From Acanthornis magna (taxonomy: Eukaryota; Chordata; Aves; Passeriformes; Acanthizidae), in NCBI GenBank assembly GCA_036785705.1, contig JAWUZG010000160.1, positions 660,519 to 724,518 of the forward strand: a DNA stretch of 64,000 nt, written 5' to 3'. The notes under the pieces were generated by a model that saw only the letters and a list, made by a program, of their open reading frames with translations, was not told the DNA's origin and did no database searches. Shown here one piece after another: positions 40,401 to 64,000 of the stretch. Each line of letters begins with the position of its first letter. Position 1 is the first letter of the stretch. The translations under genes and the position numbers were made by a program.

Positions 40401-43400
40401 CCAATCCCAGTCGATCCCAGTTGATCCCAGCCCCCTCCCGCAGCTCATGTCCTGGTTGATCCCCGTCTCACCCCAATCCCAGTTGATCCCGGTCCCATCC
40501 CAGTCCTACCCCAATCCCAGTGGATCCCAGTCGATGTCAGCCCGCTCCTGCAAGTCATGTCCTGGTTGATCCCAGTCCCACCCCACTCTCAGTGGATCCC
40601 AGTTGATCCTAGTCGATCCCAGTTGATCCCACTCCCAGTCGATCCCCCGCTCCTGCAGGTGGTGTCCGGGTTGATCCCAGTCCCACCCCACTCCCAGTCG
40701 ATCCCAGTGGATCCCGGTGGATCCCAGTTGATCCCGGTGGATCCCCCGCTCCCGCAGGTGGTGTCTCGCTTCAATCGCCTGCGGCAGGACCAGCGCGGCT
40801 TGGCCTCCAAAGCTGCCGAGCTCGAGCTCGAGCTCAACGAGCACAGGTGGGAGTGGGGTTTGGGGGAAATTGGGGTTTGGGGGAAATTGGGGTTTGGGGA
40901 TTGGGGTTTGGGTTTGGGGATTGGGGTTTGGGGATTGGGTTTGGGGATTGGGGAGTGGGGATTGGGGTTTGGGGGAAATTGGGGATTGGGGATGGGGGAT
41001 TGGGGATTGGGGTTTGGGGTTTGGGGGAAATTGGGGATTGGGGATGGGGGATTGGGGTTTGGGGAGGGGGGATTGGGGTTTGGGGGAAATTGGGGGGTTG
41101 GGGTGGGTTTGAGGCGATTTGGGGAGGATTGGGGGTTTGGGGGGGATTGGGGGGTTTGGGGATGGGGGATTGGGGGTTGGGGATTGGGGGAAATTGGGGG
41201 GATTGGGGTGGGTTTGAGGGGATTTGGGGGGGATTGGGGGTTTGGGGGGGATTGGGGTTTGGGGAGTGGGGATTGGGGTTTGGGGTTCGGGATTGGGGTT
41301 TGGGGATTGTGTTTGGGGATTGGGGAGTGGGGATTGGGGTTTGGGGGAAATTGGGGATGGGGGATTGGGGTTTGGGGGAAATTGGGGATGGGGGATTGGG
41401 GTTTGGGGATTGGGGGAAATTGGGGGGATTGGGGTGGGTTTGAGGGGATTTGGGGGGGATTGGGGATTTGGGATGGGTTTGGGGATGGATTTGAGTGGGT
41501 TTGCGGTGGGATTGGGAGGGGTTGGGTGGGATTGGGGATTTGGGGTGGGACTAGGGGGGTTTGGGGTGGGTGTGGGGTGGGTGTGGGGCTTTGGGGTGGA
41601 TTTGGGATGGGTTTGGGATGGATTTGGGATGGATTTGGGGTGGGATTGGGGTGGGATTGCGGGTTTGGGGGGGATTGGGAGTTTGGGGTGGATTTGGGGC
41701 ATATTTAGGACGGGATTGGGATAGATTTGGGGTGGGTTTGGGATGGATTTGGGGTGGGATTTGGATGGATTTAGGGTGGATTTGGGGCAGATTTAGGGTG
41801 GATTTGGGGTGGGGTTGAGTAGATTTGGGGTGGGATTTGGGCTGGATTTGGGATGGACTTGGGATAGACTCAGGGTGGATTTGGGATGGATTTGGGGAGG
41901 ATTTGGGGTGCATTTGGGGGTCCTGATCGCCCCTCCCCCAGCCTGGTGATCGAGACCCTGCGGGAGGTGGATCCCACCCGGAAGTGTTTCCGCATGGTCG
42001 GGGGGGTGCTCGTGGAGAGGACAGTCAAGGAGGTGCTGCCTGCGCTGGAGAGCAACAAGGAGCAGGTCTGGGAACCCCAAAATCTGCTGGGATCCAAGAA
42101 AAATCCACTGGGATAGCCTGGAATCCACTGGGAGAGCCCAAAATCCACTGGGATGGCCCAGAATCCACTGGGACCCCATAAAAACCCAGTGGGGTCCTAT
42201 GAAAATTTGCTGGGAGAGCCCAAAATCCACTGGGAGAGCCCAGAATCCACTGGGATCCCATAAAAATCCTCTGGGATCCCATAAAAATCCGCTGGGATCC
42301 CATTAAAATCCGCTGGGATCCCATTAAAATCCGCTGGGATCCCATAAAAATCCATTGGGATCCCATAAGAATCCACTGGGATCCCATAAGAATCCACTGG
42401 GATAGCCCAAAACCCAATGGGGTCCCATAAAAACCGCTTGGGGTCCCATAAAACATAAAAATTGGGTGGGGTAGCCCAAAATCTACTGGGATCCCCTGAA
42501 AACACAATGGAATCCCATAAAAATCCATTGGGATCCCCTAAAAACCCAATGGAATCCCGTTAAAATCCAGTGGGATCCCCTAAAAACCCAATGGAATCCC
42601 GTTAAGATCCAGTGGGATCACATTAAAACCCAATGGGATCCCATTAAAAGCTCTTGGCATCCCGTTAAAATCCAGTGGGATCCCAGGAGAACCCAGTGGG
42701 ATTCCATAAAAACCGAGTGGATCCCATAAAAATCTGCTGGGATTCACAAAACCCACTGGGGTCCCATAAAAATATGTTTAAAATTTTCTATTTTTTCCTG
42801 CTTTTTTTTCTCTTCCCTTCTCCTTTTTCTCCTCTTTTTTTCTCCTCCTTTCTTTTCCCTTTTTTCTCATTCTCAAGCTGACCGAGCCCCATTTTCCCCC
42901 CATTTTCCCCCCATTTTCCCCCCATTTTCCCCCCTTTTTCCCCCCTTTTTTCCCCCCTTTTTCCCCCCTTTTCCCCCCCCCTTTTCCCCCCCTTTTCCCC
43001 CATTTTCCCCCATTTTTCCCCATTTTTCCCCATTTTTCCCGCATTCCCAAGTTGACCAAGCCTCATTTTTCCCAGATTTCCAAGCTGATCAAGTCTCAGT
43101 TTCCTGAGGTTTTTCCCCCCAGATCTCCAAGCACATCAAGGCCATTTTCCCCCAATTTCCCGTTTTTCCCAATTTCCCGTTTTTTCCCCATTTTCCTCAA
43201 TTTCCATTTTCCCCAATTTTGGGTTTTTCCCCCCAGATCTCCAAGCTGATCGAGGCTGTATTTCTCAAATTCCCATTTTTCCCAAATTTCCCGTTTTTCC
43301 CCCAGATCTCAAAGCTGATCGAGGCGCTCATGTTTTCCTGATTTTTACCAATTTTGGGTTTTTTCTCCCCAGATCTCCAAGCTGATCGAGGCACTGATAT

Positions 43401-45714
43401 TTTCCTGTTTTTTCCCAATTTCTCCGTTTTTCCCCCCAGATCTCCAAGCTGATCGAGGCTCTGGCGCAGCAGCTGCAGGCCAAGGGTCGCGAGCTGACTG
43501 AGTTTCATTTTCCCAATTTCCAATTTCCAATTTTCCCAATTTTGGGTTTTTTCTCCCCAGATCTCCAAGCTGATCGAGGCTGTATTTCCCCAATTTCCAT
43601 TTTTCCCAATTTTCCCAATTTCCCCATTTTCTCCCCAGATTTCCAAGCTGATCAAGGCTGTTTTTTCCCAATTTTGGGTTTTTTCCCCCCAGATCTCCAA
43701 GCTGATCGAGGCGCTGATATTTTCCTATTTTTTCCCAATTTCCCAATTTCCAATTTTCCCAATTTTTCCATTTTTCTCCCCAGATCTCAAAGCTGATCGA
43801 GGCTGTATTTCCCCAATTTCCAATTTTCCCAAATTTCCCGTTTTTCCCCCCAGATCTCCAAGCTGATTGAGCTCTGGCGCAGCAGCTGCAGGCCAAGGGT
43901 CGCGAGCTGACCGAGTTTCATTTTCCCAATTTCCCAATTTCCAATTTTCCCATTTTTTCCCGTTTTCTCCCCAGATCTCCAAGCTGATCGAGGCGGTATT
44001 TCCCCAATTTCCAATTTTCCCAATTTTGGGTTTTTTCCCCCCAGATCTCCAAGCTGATCGAGGCTGTATTTCCCCAATTTCCAATTTTCCCAAAGTTCCT
44101 GTTTTTCCCCCCAGATCTCCAAGCTGATCGAGGCTGTTTTTTCCCAATTTTGGGTTTTTTCCCCCCAGATCTCCAAGCTGATTGAGGCGCTGATATTTTC
44201 CTGTTTTTTCCCAATTTCCCAATTTCCAATTTTCCCACTTTTTCCATTTTTCTCCCCAGATCTCGAAGCTGGTCGAGGCTGTTTTTTCCCAATTTCCCAA
44301 TTTCCAATTTTCCCAATTTTGGGTTTTTTCTCCCCAGATCTCCAAGCTGATCGAGGCTGTATTTCCCCAATTTCCATTTTTCCCAATTTTCCCAATTTCT
44401 TCATTTTCCCTCCAGATCTCCAAGCTGATCGAGGCGCTAATATTTTCCTGTTTTTTGCCCAATTTTTCCCATTTTTCCCCCCTAATTTCCAAGCTGACCG
44501 AGTTTCATTTTCCCAGTTTCCAATTTTCCCAAATTTCCCGTTTTTCTCCCCAGATCTCCAAGCTGATCAAGGCTATTTTTTACCAATTTTGGGTTTTTTC
44601 CCCCCAGATCTTGAAGCTGATCAAGGCTGTATTTTCCCAATTTCCATTTTTCCCAATTTCCCCATTTTCTCCCCAGATCTCCAAGCTGATCGAGGCTGTT
44701 TTTTCCCAATTTCTCCGTTTTTCTCCCCAGATCTCCAAGCTGATCGAGGCGCTGATATTTTCCTGTTTTTTCCCAATTTCTCCATTTTTCCCCCCAGATC
44801 TCAAAGCTGATCGAGGTTGTATTTCCCCAATTTCCATTTTTCCCAATTTCCAATTTTCCCAATTTTGGGTTTTCTCTCCCCAGATCTCCAAGCTGATCGA
44901 GGCACTGATATTTTCCATATTTTCTTGTTTTTTCCCAATTTTTCCATTTTTCCCCCCAGATCTCCAAGCTGATCGAGGCTGTATTTCCCCAATTTCCAAT
45001 TTTCCCAATTTCCCATTTTTCCCCCCAGATCTCCAAGCTGATTGAGCTCTGGCGCAGCAGCTGCAGGCCAAGGGTCGCGAGCTGACCGAGTTTCATTTTC
45101 CCAATTTCCAATTTTCCCATTTTTTCCCGTTTTCTCCCCAGATCTCCAAGCTGATCGAGGCTGTATTTCCCCAATTTCCAATTTTCCCAATTTCTCCGTT
45201 TTTCTCCCCAGATCTCCAAGCTGATCGAGGCTGTTTTTTCCCAATTTTGGGTTTTTTCCCCCCAGATCTCCAAGCTGATCGAGGCGCTGATATTTTCCTG
45301 TTTTTCCCCAATTTCCCAATTTCCAATTTTCCCAATTTCTCCGTTTCTCTCCCCAGATCTCCAAGCTGATCGAGGCACTGATATTTTCCATATTTTCCTG
45401 TTTTTTCCCAATTTCTCCGTTTCTTTCCCCAGATCTCCAAGCTGATCGAGGCGCTGATATTTTCCCAATTTCTCCGTTTTTCTCCCCAGATCTCCAAGCT
45501 GATCGAGGCTGTTTTTTCCCAATTTTGGGTTTTTTCCCCCCAGATCTCCAAGCTGATCGAGGCGCTGGCGCAGCAGCTGCAGGCCAAGGGTCGCGAGCTG
45601 ACCGAATTTCGGGAGCGCCACAACATTCGCCTGGTGGGGGAGGACGACCCCAAAGCGGCGCGGGACGGCCCCGAGGGGGGCAAGGGGGGCTCCGCGGGGG
45701 TCCTGGTGTCCTGA
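37398..45714 (+). CDS. PFDN2: PFDN2, prefoldin subunit 2
   Basis: Seen: exons 37,398-37,460, 40,758-40,846, 41,942-42,065 and 45,544-45,714 join with correct phases into 148 residues (human 154). The protein begins MAEPGKGRGT, reaches TAEQVVSRFNRLRQDQRGLA, then ELELELNEHSLVIETLREV, RKCFRMVGGVLVERTVKEVL, and ends in the second coiled-coil arm with QLQAKGRELTEFRERHNIRL and an acidic/Gly-rich tail GVLVS. The layout is the beta-type prefoldin one: two coiled-coil helices joined by a hairpin around the GGVLVERTV segment. Known role: subunit of the hexameric prefoldin co-chaperone that passes unfolded actin and tubulin to the CCT chaperonin. Head to head with NIT1, as in human. AATAAA lies 51 bases past the stop. 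Odd: introns 1-3 are tandem repeats and intron 3 holds dozens of copies of the exon 4 start. Confidence 0.96.
37461..38515. repeat. Minisatellite in PFDN2 intron 1 (left)
   Basis: Units are GGGAATGAGGAGGGGTCTCT and GGGGTCCCTGGTACCGGGGA, about 20-35 bp. Confidence 0.9.
38520..39840. repeat. Minisatellite in PFDN2 intron 1 (middle), unit about 50 bp
   Basis: Units are GTGTCCCCATGTCCCCAGTG then GGATCCCACCCCAATCC. A block with AGTTCCCACAGCCAT recurs four or five times, giving a higher-order period of 190-400 bp. Confidence 0.9.
39850..40757 (+). repeat. Minisatellite merging into copies of the PFDN2 exon 2 acceptor edge
   Basis: Units are CCCAGTTGATCCCAGTCC and AGCTCTCCAATCCC. Towards exon 2, CCCCGCTCCTGCAGGTGGTG then TC appears near 40,648, with weaker copies near 40,430 and 40,545. 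They match the real CCCCGCTCCCGCAGGTGGTG at 40,744. Confidence 0.88.
40758..40846 (+). CDS. PFDN2: PFDN2 exon 2 (first coiled-coil arm)
   Basis: The acceptor CCCGCAG ends at 40,757. It codes VVSRFNRLRQDQRGLASKAA and ELELELNEH. The donor GTGGGA is at 40,847, phase 2. Confidence 0.94.
40847..41935. repeat. G-rich minisatellite in PFDN2 intron 2
   Basis: The left part is GGGGATTGGGGTTTGGGGGA units; the right part is GGATTTGGGGTGGGATTTGG units. It is strongly G-rich on the transcript strand, so G-quadruplex-prone. Confidence 0.9.
41942..42065 (+). CDS. PFDN2: PFDN2 exon 3 (hairpin core)
   Basis: The acceptor CCCCCAG ends at 41,941; the first base completes a Ser codon. It codes LVIETLREVDPTRKCFRMVG, GVLVERTVKEVLPALESNKE and Gln. 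The donor GTCTGG is at 42,066, phase 0. Confidence 0.95.
42100..42775. repeat. Minisatellite in PFDN2 intron 3 (left), unit about 23 bp
   Basis: Units are TGGGATCCCATAAAAATCCG with CAATGGAATCCC variants. Confidence 0.9.
42780..43068. repeat. Pyrimidine tract (TTTTCCCC)n
   Basis: Nearly pure C/T over about 250 bp, with CTCAAGCTGACCGAGCCCCA near 42,871 and CCCAAGTTGACCAAGCC near 43,045. These are weak relatives of the exon 4 edge. Confidence 0.88.
43069..45543 (+). repeat. Array of about 33 copies of the PFDN2 exon 4 acceptor and 5' edge
   Basis: Copies of CAGATCTCCAAGCTGATCGA, each after a C/T tract, occur every 50-120 bp. Examples are near 43,121, 43,236, 43,371, 43,438, 43,692, 43,973, 44,114, 44,337, 44,553, 44,882, 45,140, 45,264 and 45,490. 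Three copies (43,438, 43,852 and 45,029) run further into CAGCAGCTGCAGGCCAAGGG to GAGCTGAC.GAGTTTC. The rest switch after GAGGC to GTATTTCCCCAATTTCC or GCTGATATTTTCCTG. Confidence 0.95.
45544..45714 (+). CDS. PFDN2: PFDN2 exon 4 (second coiled-coil arm and C-terminus)
   Basis: The acceptor is CCCCCCAG. It codes ISKLIEALAQQLQAKGRELT, EFRERHNIRLVGED and a Gly-rich tail to TGA at 45,712. Only this copy of the repeated ISKLIEA edge runs on into NIRLVGED, so it is the real exon. Confidence 0.95.
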   Translation: MSKLIEALAQQLQAKGRELTEFRERHNIRLVGEDDPKAARDGPEGGKGGSAGVLVS

Positions 45715-45764
45715 CCCCCCCAAAATCCCCGTGGGGGTTGGGGTCGGCCCGGGGGGGTTTGGGG

Positions 45765-45770
45765 AATAAA
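45765..45770 (+). terminator. PFDN2: PFDN2 poly(A) signal AATAAA
   Basis: A canonical AATAAA lies 51 bases after the PFDN2 stop, followed by a G/T-rich stretch. It is placed where a short vertebrate 3' UTR would end. Confidence 0.85.
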
Positions 45771-45799
45771 CGGGAATTTGGGACAAGCCGGGGGTGATT

Positions 45800-47830
45800 T
45801 TTGGGGGAAAAGGATTTGGGGGACCCCAAAAATGGGGGGGGGGGGGGGGCGTGTCTGGGGGGGATCAGAGAAATTGGGGGGTGGGACCTCAAATTTGGGG
45901 GGGGGAACGCCAAAAATGAGGGAGTGGGACCCCAAATTGGGGGTGGGCGTGTCTGGGGGGATCACAGAAATGGGGGCGTGAGACCCCAAATTTGGAGGGG
46001 GGGGAACGCCAAAAATGAGGGGGTGGGACCCCAAATTGGGGGAGTAGAGGGACCCCAAATTGGGAGAGTGGGACCCCAAAAATGGGGGCGGTGGGACCCC
46101 AAAAATGGGGGATGGCCCCATAGAATGGGAGGATCCCAAAATGGGGGAGATGGGGGACCCCAAAATGGGGAGAGGTGACCCCAGAATGGGGAGAGGTGAC
46201 CCCAAAAATGGGGGAGATGGGGGGGACCCTGAATTGCAGACAGGGGACCCCAAAATGGGGAGGGGTGACCCCCAAATGTGGGATTTGGGGGAACCCCAAA
46301 ATGGGGGAGTTGTGAGACCCCAAATTGGGGATGGGGGACCCCAAAAATGGGAATGGGGGACCCTAAAACGGATGGAGTGAAAACCCAAAATGTGGGAGTC
46401 GGGAGACCCCAAAAATGGGGGGGGTGGGACCCCAAAAATGCACGATGGCACCATGAAATGGGGGGAGGACCCCAAAATAGGGGAGATGGGGGACCCCAAA
46501 ATGGGGAGGGGGACCCTAGAGTGGATGGGGTGAAACCCCAAAATGGGGGACCCCAAAATGTGGGGTGGGACCCCAAAAATGGGGGAGATGGGGGGACCCC
46601 AAATTGGGGAGAGGGGACCCTAAAATGGGGAGGGGGTAGAGGCACCCCGAATTGAGGATCGGGGACCCCAAAATGCTGGGGTGGGGGGACCCCAAATTGG
46701 GGGAGTTGGGAGACCCCAAAATGGGAGAATGGGACCCCAAATTGGGGATTGGGGGGACCCCAAAATGGAGATGGGGGACCCTAAAACAGATGGGGTGAGA
46801 CCCCAAATTGGGGGAGTTGGGAGACCCCAAAATGGGAGAATGGGACCCCAAAAATGGGGGAGATGGGGGACCCCAAAATGGAGATGGGGGATCCCAAAAT
46901 GGGCATCGGGGACCTCAAATTGGGGGAGGGGGACCCCAAAATGGGGGAGGGGGACCCCAAAATGTAGGGGTGGGGGGACCTCAAAATGTGGGAGTTGGGG
47001 GACCCCAAAATGGGGGAGTGGGGAGACCCCAAAAATGGGGAGGGGGGACCCCAAATTGGGGATGGGGACTCTAAAACAGATGGGGTGAAACCCCAAAATG
47101 AGAGTTGGGGCACCCCAAACTGGGGGAGTTGGGAGACCCCGAAAATGGGGAGGGGGGGACCCCAAAATGGATGGGGTGAAACTCCAAAGTGTGGGAGCTG
47201 GGGGACCCCAAAAATGGGGAGGGAGGACCCCAAAAATGGGGGAGATGGAGGGACCCCAAACTGGGGAGGGAGGACCCTAAAATGAATGCAGTGAAACCCC
47301 AAAATGAGAGAGTTCGGGGACCCCAAAATGGGGAGGGGGGACCCCAAACTGGGGGTGTTGTGCCCATGGGGGACCCCAAAAGGAGGGGACCCCAAATTGG
47401 GGGTGTCGGGGTCTGGGGGTGATCCCAAATTGTGGGTGGGACCCCCAAAATGGGCGCGTGGTGCCTATGGGGGACCCCAAATTTGGGGGGAGGCAACCCA
47501 AAATTGGGGTGGTGAACCCCGGGGGGACCCCAAAAGGGGTGGGGACCCCAAATTGGGGGGGGGGGCAGTCAGTGGCCCCAAATTGGGGTGTTGTGCCGGT
47601 GGGGGGACCCCGAAATGGGGCTGGGGGTGTCAGGGGGACCCCAAATTGGGGAGAGGGACCCCAAAAATGGGGAGGGGGACCCCAAAATGAGGAGGAGGAC
47701 CCAAAAATGGGGAGACGGACCCCAAATTGGGGAGAGGGACCCCAAAAATGGAGAGGAGGACCCAAATTTGGGAGGGGGACCCCAAATTGGGGGTGGGGGC
47801 CAGCAGGGGACCCCAAACTGTGCCTGTGAC
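45800..47830. repeat. GGGGACCCCAAAATGGG minisatellite, 2 kb
   Basis: Units of 20-30 bp are GGGGGACCCCAAAATGGGGG with AGATG, AGTTG or AGAGG tails. Higher-order blocks are seen (46,730-46,800 resembles 46,800-46,890). Intergenic, after the PFDN2 poly(A) signal. Confidence 0.92.
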
Positions 47831-47834
47831 ACCG

Positions 47835-49329
47835 CAAGGGGTGGGGCCAGGGGACAGCGGGGTGACAAACGGGGGGGACAGAGAGGTGACAAAGACGTGG
47901 GGGGTGACAAGGACACGACAGGGAGGTGACAAGGATGAGGGTGGGGTGACAAGGACACCGGGGGGTGACAAAGAGAGGTGACAAAGACCGGCGGGTGACA
48001 AGGACACTGGGGGGGTGACAAGGACGCCGGGGGGTGACAACGGCAGGTGACAAAGACATGGGGGGGTGTGACAGGGACACTGGGGGGGTGCCAAAAGGGG
48101 GTGGCAAAGGTGACAAAGACGGGAGGTGACAAGGACCCCGGGGGGTGACAAAAAGGGGGTGACAGGTGACAAAGACCCGGCGGGTGACGAGGACACTGGG
48201 GGGTCACAAAAACAGGTGACAGAGACATGGGGGGTGACAAGGACACTGGGGGTGACAAAGATGTGGTGGGTGACAAGGACACGACAGGGAGGTGACAAGG
48301 ACGGGGGTGGGGTGACAAGGACACCGAGGGGTGACAAAGAGAGGTGACAAAGACCCGGCGGGTGACAAGGACACTGGGGGGGTCACAAGGACACCGGGGG
48401 GTGACAAAGGTGACAAAGACATGGGGGGTGTGACAAGGACCCTGGGGGGTGACAAAAAGGGGGAGACAAAGGTGACAAAGATGTGAGGTGACAAGGACAC
48501 CGGGGGTGACAAACGGGGGGTGACAAAGACGTGAGGGGTGACAAGGACATGACAGGGAGGTGACAAGGATGAGGGTGGGGTGACAAGGACGCCGGGGGGT
48601 GACAAAGACAGGTGACAAAGACCCGGCAGGTGACAAAGACATGGGGGGTGTGACAAGGACCCTGGGGGGGTGATGAAAGGGGGGGACAAAGGTGACAAAG
48701 ACGTGAGGTGACAAGGACACCGGGGGTGACAAAAAGGGTGACAAAGACAGGTGACAGAGACCCGGCGGGTGACGAGGACACTGGGGGGGTGACAAAAAGG
48801 GGGGGGACAGAGGTGACAAGGACCCGGGGGGGGTGACAAGAACGCCAGGGGTGACAAGGCTACGGGGAGGTGACAAAAAGGGGGGTGACAATGACAGGTG
48901 ACAAAGACATGGAGGGATGACAAAAAGTGGGGGTGACAAAGGTGAGAAAGACGTGGGGGGTGACAGGGACACGGCAGGGAGGTGACAAGGACACTGGGGG
49001 GTGACAAAGACAGGTGACAGAAACACGGGGGGGTGACATGAACACCGCGAGTGACAAGAACACCGGGGGGTGACAAAGCCACGGGGAGGTGACAAGGACA
49101 CCGGGGGGTGACAAGGAGCCGGGGGGGTGACAAAGCCACGGGGAGGTGACAAGGACACCGGGGGGTGACAAGGAGCCGGGGGGTGACAAAGCCACGGGGA
49201 GGTGACAAGGACACCGGGGGGTGACAAGGAGCCGGGGGGGTGACAAAGCCACGGGGAGGTGACAAGGACACCGGGGGGTGACAAGGAGCCGGGGGGTGAC
49301 AAAGCCACGGGGAGGTGACAAGGACACCG
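47835..49329. repeat. GGTGACAAGGACACC minisatellite, 1.5 kb
   Basis: Units are GGTGACAAGGACACCGGGGG and GTGACAAAGACAGG. At the right end a clean 60-bp unit (GGTGACAAAGCCACGGGGAG plus ACAAGGAGCCGGGG) is repeated five times from 49,070. Confidence 0.92.
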
Positions 49330-49653
49330 CGGCCGTGTCGCCATCACCCCGAGGCTGGCCGCGCTCGGCGCGTGCCGGTGTCACCCAGTGTCACCCGCTG
49401 TCACCCGGTGTCACCCGCTGTCACCGCGCTCCGCTGTTGACTGCACACAGGGACACACCCGCGGTGTCACCTGTCCCCGCGCCCGGCCCGTGTCACCCCC
49501 GCCGTGTCCCCGCGGTGTCCCCGGGGGTGGGGACAGCGCTGTTGACTGCACACAGTGCCACACCTGCCGTGTCGCTTGTCGCCGGGCCCGGCCGGTTGTC
49601 ACCAGCGCCCGGGGCCATTTAACGGCGGTGCCACCGCGCGGGGTGGGGACAGC
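49330..49653 (+). promoter_or_regulatory. CpG-rich leader upstream of the ATP6V1A-like start, with an internal duplication
   Basis: This is a CpG-dense, mostly non-tandem stretch between a minisatellite and the ATG at 49,654. CTGTTGACTGCACACAG occurs twice, at 49,434 and 49,539, and the flanks are also similar. So roughly 105 bp of the promoter or leader is duplicated. No TATA box is seen. Confidence 0.5.
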
Positions 49654-63987
<14,334 letters not shown>

Positions 63988-64000
63988 TGATTTATGGGAT

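Noticed and set aside
43069..45543. CRISPR-like array of regularly spaced repeats
   Set aside because: The repeated word is the start of PFDN2 exon 4 with its acceptor, spacing varies from 50 to 120 bp, and spacers resemble each other. The context is a vertebrate intron.
47569..49347. A 592-codon minus-strand frame of Pro/Ser/Leu/His repeats
   Set aside because: It is read through the GGTGACAAGGACACC and GGGGACCCCAAAA arrays; no conserved domain, and splice-free only because the unit lacks stops.

Overview
The window looks like avian genomic DNA from a very GC-rich micro- or dot chromosome. This rests on three observations. The genes are spliced vertebrate genes with GC-saturated third codon positions. 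Exons are short islands inside introns made almost wholly of G- or C-rich tandem repeats. The order DEDD(+) - NIT1(-) - PFDN2(+) keeps the neighbour order and relative orientation of human 1q23.3. I cannot name the species, and a reptile is not excluded.

Layout. 1-3,550 is minisatellite DNA with a CpG-dense block near 1.75-1.93 kb and a small AT-rich TAATT cluster near 2.7 kb; no gene is recognised. 3.6-4.0 kb is a CpG-rich promoter-like block that probably starts DEDD. 4-12.2 kb is the presumed long 5' intron of DEDD. DEDD coding exons lie at 12,254-20,340 and are followed by a 4-kb satellite built around the DEDD poly(A) signal. NIT1 runs on the minus strand from the shared promoter near 37.3 kb down to its stop at 28,162, tail to tail with DEDD. 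PFDN2 starts at 37,398, head to head with NIT1, and ends at 45,714 with AATAAA at 45,765. After 3.6 kb of minisatellite, a gene for a V-type ATPase catalytic A subunit (ATP6V1A family) starts at 49,654 and leaves the window after its eleventh exon.

The main unexpected structure is that most intronic arrays are phased to the exons. Their units carry copies of the adjacent exon end together with its splice donor or acceptor (or the stop codon or poly(A) signal). Examples are about 33 upstream copies of the PFDN2 exon 4 acceptor edge, about 15 copies of the DEDD first coding exon start, about 12 copies of that exon's donor edge, and similar arrays at most edges of NIT1 and the ATP6V1A-like gene. 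The introns therefore hold many potential decoy splice sites.

The second point is the ATP6V1A-like gene. As I recall, vertebrate ATP6V1A lies elsewhere (human 3q13), so this is probably a paralogue. Its residues are strongly conserved, including the Walker A motif, but at least five places have single-base frame breaks. DEDD, NIT1 and PFDN2 read cleanly through all exons. Sequencing error and recent pseudogenisation both remain possible.

The four genes do not form a pathway. DEDD is a nuclear death-effector-domain protein, NIT1 an amidase that repairs deaminated glutathione, PFDN2 a prefoldin chaperone subunit, and the last a proton-pump catalytic subunit.
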